A DNA stretch of 64,000 nt from Corinectria fuckeliana. Its lineage: Eukaryota > Ascomycota > Sordariomycetes > Hypocreales > Nectriaceae. Of the stretch, positions 55,592 to 64,000 are shown piece after piece (the stretch's first letter is position 1; every line of letters begins with the position of its first letter). The stretch is taken from the NCBI GenBank assembly GCA_019137255.1, contig WPDH01000052.1, positions 355,466 to 419,465 on the forward strand, given 5' to 3'. The notes beneath the pieces are model-generated. The model did not search any database and was not told where the DNA came from. It worked only from the letters and a program-made list of their open reading frames with translations. The translations under genes and the position numbers were made by a program.

Positions 55592-57175
55592 TCACCGCTT
55601 TACCCGTTTGGACGGCCCGGACTCCTCCTCATCGACCGTCATTTCTACGTCGTGGTCCGCCGCGAGCGTTGTAATCGCCTCCCGGAGCAGCTTCTTCTCT
55701 CCCAATCTGACTTCGATAGCCATTCGAACGCGGCGGTTCAGGTCGCTTCTCTTCAGTAGAAGCTCGTCCTCGAATATGCTTGTCGGATACCTTGAGACAA
55801 GAGACTGGAGACTCTTGGCCTGCACAGCGTGTTGGATTTCGTCCCGCTTCCGCTTATCCGGAATCGCGTCCGGCTGCGCTTTCTTAACGCCCTTGAGAAA
55901 CGTCTTCAGTTGCTGCTGCAGATCCTCCGGCATGGCTTCAAACTGAGCGGAGCCAGAAAAAGTGCCATCCGAGCTGACTTCACCCGTCTCGCGTTCCAGA
56001 ACGAAAGTGTCTTCGAACTCTTCCTCCTCTTCAAGCTCCTCGCGCTACGCTGAATCAGTAACAAGACTTGGGTCGTATTGGCTGCAGACTCACCAGTTTG
56101 TCCAGAGTATTGCCAGGGATGCCAAAATGGGTAGTCATGGTCAACTGCACAAGCTCCCAGGGAATCTCTACCACATCATAGCGAGAATGCCTCTCTGTGA
56201 CGTATCCATAGCGTCTGAGAAGCTCCGAGTTGGGATGTGGGCCGTAGTAGTTGAGGATCTCCTCGCCCGCTTTGATGGGCCTCAGGCTGGTCACAGTAAG
56301 GCTCTCTTCTTCGTGGTTTACATGGGCCTTCATACATGTTAGCGAGGAATTCCAGTAGTAGGTGACTGTGCTTACATTGAATTCGGCATCAGCATTCAGG
56401 ACATCAGCCATTGGAACCATTCCCATCAGGGATTTACCGTCCCGGTCCTCGACCCAACCGTCGGGCTCATCACCTTCGTCCGCATCCTCATCCTTCTCCA
56501 GATCAAATGCATACGCCATGATAGTGCTTCCCATTTTGTGTGCTATTTCGACGAGGTCCTCGTCACTCCTGGACTCACTGGATGCGAAGAGGCCAGCGTT
56601 CTTTCGGATCACAGGCAAGAGTCTTCCTCGAAACATCTCCTCAGCACTGGCCTTGCCGATTTTCGATCGCATGTGGCTTGACTGAAGCTGTTCCAGCTCA
56701 TCTTCCGACCAAAACATAGGAGTGTCGAAAGCGGAAGGCAGAACGTCGAAGTAGGGCTTCCATGAGGACTTGTCGCCCTGAAGATACTCGAAAATCATAA
56801 CAAGAATGAGCGAGCTCCACGAGTCCATGGGCGGTACGGCGCCTTCGTCACCGTCATCGTTGTCGGGCACACGGTCAAGATCAAAGACATCAGGAAGCTT
56901 CATGGGCAACTCCGAGGTTTCAACATTGATGATGCCCCGCCTCGGGATGGTGAACAAAGTGGTCTCTGGGGCAATATCTTGAACAGCAACTACCACAAAG
57001 TCAGCATTACTCAGTTCAGAGCACCTTGGGCAATTATCATCGTACCAATGCCACGGCCAGCATTCCGATCGCGGAGGTCAACAATCTTGATGGCGTCGGA
57101 AAAGGTGGCTCCCGGCAAGGACTGGAACCATTGGAGAAATTTCTCGCTAGCTCCGTTGAAGTCCGAAGAACCCAT
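55592..57175 (-). CDS. RKM4: SET-domain ribosomal lysine methyltransferase (Rkm4/SETD6 type)
   Basis: Protein lysine methyltransferase; yeast Rkm4 methylates a 60S ribosomal protein. Exons 57046-57175, 56376-56989, 56094-56327, 55592-56044; 476 aa. The split SET domain reads IVDLRDRNAGRGIVAVQDIA, ETTLFTIPRRGIINVET, an inserted helical part (SWSSLILVMIFEYLQGDKSS), SLMGMVPMADVLNADAEFN, then after a 48-nt intron AHVNHEEESLTVTSLRPIKA, GEEILNYYGPHPNSELLRRY and GYVTERHSRYDVVEIP. The NYYG and D-x-x-N-type blocks are the cofactor/active-site parts. The C-terminal Rubisco-LSMT-like half follows, beginning with an acidic run after LDKL. At the last intron the acceptor must be cgtag (exon from 56044), not the earlier ttcag, to keep frame. 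Start is the Met before GSSDFNGASEKFLQWFQ. Confidence 0.9.
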
Positions 57176-57676
57176 CGCGAGGGTTGAAAATTTGTTCAAA
57201 GCAGCTAGGAGACTGCTAGAACTCAGGAACAATGGATGGAGTCTCCTCAATAGGCTGAGAACTTCAAACTCTCACCAAGCCTGAAAGCGTAATGTGCAAT
57301 GTGACGAGGTGATGATGTTGAGACCCAAAGCTGCCCCAGGTGCTAATAGTTGCTGCGGTGAAATATACAGTGCGGATATGCAAGAATAGCCTAGCTACTC
57401 GCCTCATTTGCACTGTATGATAATATACTAGTACATAGGGTAAGTTTGGTCGTAAGGTTTTGCACACTTCATATCTCTTAATTCTTTCAAAACTTAGTTG
57501 AGCGTGCTGTCGTATTGGAAAAAGATTACAATTCCAAGTATGGCGGTCTTGTTAAACAATTTTTTCATATGTACCCAAATTTATTTTCCATCGCGTACCA
57601 GCCTGATCAAAACTACCATCATCCCATAATATCATTTTAAGATCCAGCCACCACAGACAGATGAGATCTTGCTTGA
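57176..57676. other. Intergenic region RKM4 promoter / UVE1 3' end
   Basis: 501 bp, relatively AT-rich (57480-57640). Holds the RKM4 promoter and the UVE1 3' UTR. Nothing else recognised. Confidence 0.5.
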
Positions 57677-59657
57677 TCAAGAGTTTTCATCCTTCTTCAC
57701 CTTCTTCACCTCCCTTTTCTTAGGCTGCAACCACTCTCCCATACCCTCAGGCCAGTACACTCGACCATTCGGACCTCCCATCCCAAAGTCGTCGGCACTG
57801 ACAGTCCTCTCCGGAATCTCAATCCCATCATCAACCTCCTCGGTTGGACCGTTCGTTTTCTTCTTTCCTTTCTTGACCTTCTTCATGATAGCCCTTCGTG
57901 ACTCGTCTTCGCGAACGTGCGGTACAACGTCGTTGAACCTGTCCCAGCCCGGGAGCTTAAACGTCCGCATCAACTCGAAGACTGCTTGCTCCTTGTCCTT
58001 GGCCTCGATCATGAGGTCCATGTCTGGAGCGCAGGGTGGAAGTGTCTTTACTCGGGGTGAGTGTTTGCGGCGGTCTCGAGGGGTGACAGCACCACGGGTC
58101 GGCTCGCTGTAATGCATCTTCTGACGGATACCCTTCTTTGTCCATGTCCTCTTGATGCGGTCGAAGATATTAATGATGTCCAACGTGCCTTCGCGCATGC
58201 AGGGATCGAAAATAATGTTGTGATGATGGAAATCTAGTACAAGAGGTATTTGCAGTTCCTCGCAGATCGGGAGCAGGTCATGCACGCTCCACGACACGTC
58301 GTCGTTCTCCAATACGAGACGCCGCTTAATGCTGTCGGATAGCTTTGCGTAATTTTTTCGAAATCGATCCAAGGTTGCGGCCTTATCACCGTAGGTGCCG
58401 CCCATGTGCAGGATCATGACGGCGTCACGGTCTAGCTCTTCGGGAAGCTTGAGTAGTGTGAGCATCTCATCCTGATATTCGAGATCGCGAACAGCTGCCG
58501 CAACAACCTCCTTTCTCGGACTTCCGATCTGGGTGAATTGGCCCGGGTGCGTCGTCAATCGATGACCCAGCGCCGCGGCTACCTTGCCTGCCTCAGCCAG
58601 CGTCTCGGATGCGAAAGGAGCTAGGGTGTAGCCGTATTCTTCGTGGCTCGCGAACGGAAACATCTCGCTACTGAGCCGCATGAACTTGATGCCGTATTTG
58701 TCGTTCCACCGCAGCATTTTGATAATATCCCTTGCGTTGGCTAATCCCAATTCTTGTAGAAATTTCCGACCCTGATCGATGTCAGGCGTCTTACTTTTGT
58801 CGCGACGATTCTTGGTTGGGTGTTCGGGTTCCGATGGGTCGGTTAATGGATAGCGATGGTCGATAATGGAGGCTATACGACACGTCCTAGACGAGAAAAC
58901 CGGGGGGTTTGACGTTCGCAGGTATGTGTTAAGACAGGCCTGGAGAATGTCAGCTATGTAGTGTCTTCCTGCCGAGCCTAGTCGGGTAGACGACAGGATG
59001 CTGACAATTGAAGTCGCTCACATAGCCTAACCGTCCCGACCATGGCAGAGGAAGCGTATCGCTATTGATAGGGGGAGGTCTGTTGGCGCCCCTGTCGATG
59101 TTGTCTGCTTCTGGTGTGGTGACGCCGTCTTCCTCTGGGATAGGAGCGGAGCCATCTTCCTGTTGTACGAGGTCGTACCCGTCCTCATCCGGTTCAAATT
59201 TGACGTCGTCGAGATCCGTTTGGTACCCTTCTAGCGGATCTTGCTCAGTAGGTCGCTTCTTAGGCTCGAGCTTCTTGACCTCGAGCTTCTTGACTTCGGG
59301 CTTCTGTTTATTGACGTCTTGTTTGCTGGCGCCCGTCTGCACTGGGATATGTGGTTCAGGCTTCATGCTGATCCCGCTGGGCGAGTCACGGCTGCCTAGG
59401 TTTGAGTTCTGAACGGCGAGACGCTGTCTTCTTAGCACGGTCTGGAACTGATGCTCCATCTCACTCAGCTGCTTGACGGCCTGCTGGATGCCCTCCTTGG
59501 TTTCCCAGAGCCCTAAGGACTCATCCCGAGACCCGGATGTATCCGTGTGGTTAGTAGGCTGCTCGTCGTCGAGTTTCCTCCTGCTGCTTCGCCGGGGACC
59601 TTCGCAGTGAGGCGGAGGTGGGTTTTCTTCACCGTTCCTCTTTCGTTTGGGTGGCAT
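57677..59657 (-). CDS. UVE1: UV damage endonuclease (UVDE)
   Basis: Nicks DNA 5' to UV photoproducts and other lesions, starting an alternative excision repair in nucleus and, in some fungi, mitochondria. Exons 59022-59657 and 57677-58939; 632 aa from MPPKRKRNGEE. About 190 charged, disordered residues come first, with a repeated KKLEVKKLE element. The TIM-barrel catalytic domain begins LPLPWSGRLGY joined to ACLNTYLRTSNPPVFSSRT, the UVDE hallmark, then ELGLANARDIIKMLRWNDKY, RLTTHPGQFTQIGSP, VMILHMGGTYGDKAATLDRF, RRLVLENDDVSWSVHDLLP and LVLDFHHHNIIF; the His, Glu and Asp residues in these blocks are the metal ligands. A basic C-terminal tail follows WPEGMGEWLQPKKREVKK. An upstream in-frame ATG (59795) would add 46 residues. 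Confidence 0.95.
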
Positions 59658-60636
59658 GATGAGTGGACGAGTTTTGTTGCAAATACTGTTGTAGATGTGT
59701 GTCAAGGAGGAGGACTTGGTGCTCGTGGGCCAGGTGTGTGCAATATGTGAAGCAGCGAAGGACAGTGAGACGTATGCGGACGGACGTTGACCCATTTATC
59801 TAAGTGCCAGAGAGCAGAGAGGGAGGCTGCAGATCTGGCGGGAGGGGGACTGGTTAGTCCAACTCGATCTGGGGGCTTCGTTGGTGATGTGCGCGGGAAG
59901 GAAAACAAGGGAGCGTGCATACACGTCGGTTGAGGTTGGTAGTGCTTTCATACTACGAATGACTTGGCTGGAGGGTCTCGTCCAGCCAGCGGCCAACGGG
60001 CAGGGAACAAATTACGCAGGGCGCGTCATGCATGTCTCGGCCATTTCCAGCTGGAGTTTGACTGGCTGGTTACATGCTGATTTGTCCCGTGAGGTTGGGC
60101 ACGACAATTGTAATCCTCGATCGTTGAATGCTTTTCTCGATCCGGGCGTCATAGAAGCGAATGAAGTCATACATATCTGCGGTGTTGACGGGTAACTTGA
60201 TTGGTCGGCAGTGTTTGCTCCGGGCTCAGTACTCCACGCCGCTCCCGCTTTGTGGAATTGGGGCAAAGATCATCGTTAGCGACAACGGGAATCCGAAAAA
60301 TGCCCCAAAAGGCGGGGAATTCCTGGAGCTAAACATCCACCTGCTGCAGATCCGGGACGGATCATGGGCCGGACACGTTTGCCAGTACTTCGTTCTTGGT
60401 CGTTGTCAATTCGTGATTAGTGATTATGGCGTTGGTTTGTGGAATAACAAACCCTGCTGCTGGTATGCTCGGGAAGGCCAGTACAGGAGAACCGAAGCCT
60501 CACTCTAATAGGCATGCACTTCGTATGCAGACTGTTGACGTTTGTCCTGTCCCTCCCTCGTCCTAGGTCCTCACCCGGTAACGTAGTCTTCCCATCGAAC
60601 GGTGCTCATCGGTATCTTCAGAATGTATCGTTCCCG
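59658..60636. other. Intergenic region UVE1 promoter / RING gene 3' end
   Basis: 979 bp; no recognisable gene. Open frames at 59881-60508 on the plus strand are short and without features. Confidence 0.5.
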
Positions 60637-61461
60637 TCAGAGGAAGGGCGGAACGCTAAAGGTTCGGTGCTGCTCGCGTCGCAAAGTGGACGATTTGTAA
60701 TATGGCACCCTGCACACGGGACAATCGTGTCGCTCGATGAGAAACCACGAGGACAGGCATTTAGAGTGGAACGAGTGGCCGCAGCTGTTCAAAGTCATAA
60801 CGTCATCGTCGATGGTCTCGGTTCGGATACTCTGAGCGTCGGGTTCGCGTAGCTGGTGCTGGGCGTCGTGGACCTCGCTCATGCACGGCTCCTGGTTCGT
60901 CGTCGTCGTCGCTGGGTTCTTTGTCACCAACACGACCTGCTCGAGCGTCGGCCGTGGGTCTGAGCCCGAAGTGTGAACGGGCTCGGGGATCAATGGCCCG
61001 ATGCAGATGGGGCTATAGAGTCGGTCAATCAGTCGGTCAGTCAGATGCGGGCCGACCTGGCCTGCCGATAGCCGACACGACATGGTCCGGACGAGAGTCC
61101 GGAGCCGGGACCGGGGCGTCAGGTTACGGACCGGAAGCACGCGAGCACTTACCATTCTCCGAACTCGGACGGCGGAGCCACGGCCTCGACATCGGCATTA
61201 CGACCTTGAGCCGTCCTCTGAGCGACGGTGGAGCAAGTCGTATAGGTTCTGAGCTTGCGACGGGCATCGTCCAACTGGCTTGGCTGCGGGTTGTAGATTT
61301 TGGGTTTCTCCTCACGCGAGAGCTTGAAGCAGGTGCTATAACGCTGTCAGACAGAGCTCGCGGGTCCATATCGGGATTGATGAGTGAGCGAGAACCTACA
61401 GTGGACCTAGAAGAAAAAGGAAGAGGAAGAGGGCGAGGAGAATGATGCCCACTTTCTCCAT
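60637..61461 (-). CDS. Membrane-anchored RING-H2 E3 ubiquitin ligase
   Basis: Exons 61400-61461, 61153-61335, 60637-61012; 621 nt, 206 aa. Residues 3-21 form a single hydrophobic anchor (VGIILLALFLFLFLLGPL), followed by a cytosolic linker LSREEKPKIYNPQPSQLDDA. The RING-H2 finger is split by the second splice: TG joined to C gives CPICIGPL (C82, C85), and the remainder is CGHSFHSKC (about residue 158 on) and HDCPVCRVPYY. The order C-C-C-H-H-C-C-C fits RING-H2, but the loop between the second and third ligands is about 70 residues, much longer than usual, and rich in Thr, Gln and Glu. The intron 1 donor gtaggt overlaps an in-frame TAG that would end the protein after the anchor if unspliced. 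Substrate unknown. Confidence 0.82.
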
Positions 61462-62559
61462 CTCGTCGCTGGTGCTGACTTTGGAGGGCGGGATGTCTAG
61501 ACTTGAGATGTGCGCTGTGTTTGGTTGGAGGGTGGCAAGATTGAAATGGACACCACAATCGAGTGATGAGATGCAATGCAGACTCGCAGCGTTGACAGCG
61601 ATGACAGTGGCCGACCGCCCGGGGGATTGTTCCGTGGGCTTTATCTACGAAGGTCACGACCGTGACGACGGCGTGACAGCAGCCGGCAATTATATCGAGC
61701 CACGGGCACCGGGCACACAGAGGACAAACGCTTGATGTGGCATTCACTAACAAGCCCTAGGCGGCATTGCCTAGTGGCTAATACACAGACGGAGGACGCT
61801 GGAGCGTGGGGAGGCCTAGTAGGCCTAGAACGCACCTTGGGTGGTTTGGTGGTTGACTTGGAGGCCTACGTCCTCTACAGGTATCGCAAAGGTCAAGGTT
61901 TAGCGGTGATGGCGAGCGCGCTGGGGGGCGGCTTGGCAATAGCTCGACTGGATTTGGGACTACCTTGGCGCGCGTGAGGTCACGACAGTGCCCAAAACGG
62001 GGTGCTAGTCCAACTTGATGGCTCTAATGTGGATGAGGGTGGGTGGCCTTGATGGCACGGTCTCTTGGACGTGTGTTAAGGTGGTCAAGATGCATGGGGA
62101 ATCCATATCGAGAAAGATAACGATTTCCCCGCTGACAAGTACTGCCCCGTTAGCAGCGAACTGTAAGTCTTTCGTGTGGCGGTGAATGACCGTCTGCAAT
62201 GTACCTCGACGGTATGCGTGAAGAACCCGCTTCTGATGTCTCCTGCGAGGTTGATATGTAGCAAGAGTTTCATAGTGGCAACGGCAACGGCAACAAGCAC
62301 CATGTGCACGCTCGTAGATACCGGGCATCATGCCACATGACCTTTCCAGATTATAATAGTCTTATCCACACCTTGAGAGCCAAGGCGTCAATCACTCCCT
62401 CGTAGAAAAGATTTGGTTCTCATAAAGTGCCCACGTGCTCGACTTCGAAGTGCCCAAAGGCTGGAAAGCGGAGATGGAGAGCACCTCAGGCGGGAGGGTG
62501 TCACAGCTCGAATACAGGGGTCGCAGGTACGGAAGGCTATAGGGCCTGGTGTCTCATAT
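61462..62559. other. Transition region between last gene and AT-rich tract
   Basis: 1.1 kb of normal composition without a recognisable gene; holds the RING gene promoter. Composition changes abruptly near 62560. Confidence 0.5.
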
Positions 62560-64000
62560 TAACTTTTTTTTAAATTTTCGCACTAGAGTCACCTTACTAT
62601 ATTATATAAGCTTTATTTAATTATATATAATATTATATTATAATAAAAGACTATATCTTTATCTTATTTATTTATATATAAAGAGATTAAAGTTTTTATT
62701 ACTATAATAACTAATTAATAATAAAAGAAATTATATATAATTATATACTCTTATATATCTTTTTATACTTTATTATATTTTCTTTTTTTTCTTTCTTTTA
62801 TTATAAAGAGGCTTTTTTTATTTATACTTATAATATTCTATTTAAATAAACTAATTACTTACTTAAAGGTCTATAAATAGTCTTTTAGTATTATATACTA
62901 TCTTAATTATAGTTAATAGCTTTTTATACTTATATTTTTATTTACTTTTATTATTAATCTAATAGACTTACTTTCTACCTAATAAATAACTAAATATATA
63001 CTTATATAAAGTATAATAATTCTTTTTAATAAGACTATCTTAGTAATATCTAATACTTTTATTAATATAGCTAATATAATTATTATAGCTTATATAACTA
63101 GTATTATAATTATATAAAATAGTAAAAAGGTTCTTATAGTTAACTTATAAAGTATATTTTATATTTTAACTNNAATATAATAATATAATTTCTTATATAT
63201 AAATTTAATTTAGAATTAATTATATTACTATAAAAAATTATTTATTTAGTATTAATAGTTAAGAAAAATAATAGTCTTATAATATTTACTATATAAGTAT
63301 ATAAGAGTATATTACTTAAAACTCTCTTTAAATATACTAATATTATAGTTAATAAGTAATATTATATAACTCTACTCTATTTTTAGTTCTTTTAAGCTAA
63401 ACTAAAGCTAAAGATAAAATAACTAATTAAAAGTATATATAGTTAGAAAAGAGTATATAATATTACTCTTTTTAAACTTTTTTCTAATAAATTATCTCTA
63501 AGCCTAGTTAAATAGAAGGTATTATATATAGTTAAATTAGAAACTATACTTACTATTAAGAAGAAGATTTTTAATATGCTAATTAAAAAGAAAATAATTA
63601 AGAAAAAAGCTAAGATAAAAAAGAAGATAAAAGTAAAAAAAGAGGTTAAAAAGACTAAAAAGAGTAATAGTACTTTAGATAAAACTATACTAAGTAATCT
63701 ATCTTTAAGTAATAATAAGAAAAGTAATAAAAAAAATACTCCTCTAGTAAAAAAGCTTTTTTTTTAAGTAAGAAGAAGAAAGAATAAGCATATTAGATTA
63801 TCTTAGCTTAAATTAGTTTAAATTATTATATATATAACTAAATTTACTTCTTATTTTTCTTCTTCTTTTTAATATAATTAAATAATAAGATATTATTCTT
63901 AGCCTAGTTAAAAAAAACAAAAAGATTAATATTATTTACTTTTAAATACTCTTATATATAATTAATCTTACCTATAGGTATTTATAATAGTTTAAGATAA
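62560..64000. repeat. AT-rich, RIP-like degenerate DNA
   Basis: From about 62560 to the end the sequence is almost only A and T with many TA steps. CA and TG dinucleotides are nearly absent (isolated cases such as 63573, 63788 and 63918), and CG is missing. This depletion, rather than plain AT-richness, is the mark of repeat-induced point mutation, which turns CA into TA on both strands of repeated DNA. The original element cannot be recognised. A 2-base gap (nn) is at 63172-63173. A lysine-rich frame at 63576-63767 is a by-product of AAA/AAG codons. Confidence 0.85.
63172..63173. other. Assembly ambiguity (nn)
   Basis: Two undetermined bases in the AT-rich tract. Confidence 0.99.

Noticed and set aside
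63576..63767. 63-codon lysine-rich open frame
   Set aside because: It lies in RIP-like AT DNA and its composition is explained by AAA/AAG/ATA codons.

Overview
The window is nuclear DNA of a filamentous ascomycete (Pezizomycotina). The gene set and style fit a Sordariomycete, but I cannot name genus or species. Reasons: GC-rich genes with many short introns of about 46-140 nt (GTRNGT donors, CTAAC/CTGAC branch sites, CAG/TAG acceptors), Kozak-like starts, short intergenic spacers, Pezizomycotina-type protein architectures (VAC8, OPI1, RTT109, UVE1), and an AT-rich tract at the right end with the look of repeat-induced point mutation (RIP). I found 26 protein genes, one cut by the left edge. 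I see no tRNA, rRNA, CRISPR or intact transposon. Most exon structures were assembled by hand and checked by reading frame and family motifs; none has transcript support here.

Layout. 0-8 kb: the end of nicotinamide nucleotide transhydrogenase, complex I subunit NDUFA12, phosphatidylglycerophosphate synthase PGS1 and mitoribosomal proteins uL4m and mL38; all five act in mitochondria. 9-18.3 kb: an ATF/CREB-type bZIP factor, the small RPA subunit, a serine/proline-rich unknown, and a large RhoGAP/coiled-coil gene whose frame is interrupted by one in-frame TAG. 19.5-33.2 kb: SNF4 (AMPK gamma), VAC8, IMP1 protease, mitochondrial IF3, ALB1 and an amidase-fold protein with a damaged active site. 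34-45.9 kb: a D-2-hydroxyacid dehydrogenase, RTT109, mitoribosomal mL57, an unknown eight-span membrane protein, a DJ-1/Hsp31-type protein and OPI1. 49.7-61.5 kb: AP-1 mu, an unrecognised protein, the SET methyltransferase RKM4, the UV endonuclease UVE1 and a membrane RING-H2 E3. 62.56-64 kb: RIP-like AT-rich DNA with a 2-base gap.

Themes. At least eight of 26 genes encode mitochondrial proteins, several in head-to-head pairs sharing 300-900 bp (NDUFA12/PGS1, uL4m/mL38, IMP1/IF3). Neighbouring genes change strand 19 times in 25 adjacencies. PGS1 (cardiolipin precursor) and OPI1 (repressor of phospholipid genes) are the lipid-related genes; SNF4, VAC8 and AP-1 mu concern energy signalling and vacuole/Golgi traffic; RPA3, RTT109 and UVE1 concern DNA replication and repair. 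These are ordinary dispersed housekeeping genes. I see no biosynthetic or defence gene cluster and did not find a clear novel system. The best leads are the RhoGAP internal stop, a 7-nt microexon in NDUFA12, the amidase lacking its nucleophile, the RTT109 tail repeats, and the mitochondrial gene concentration.
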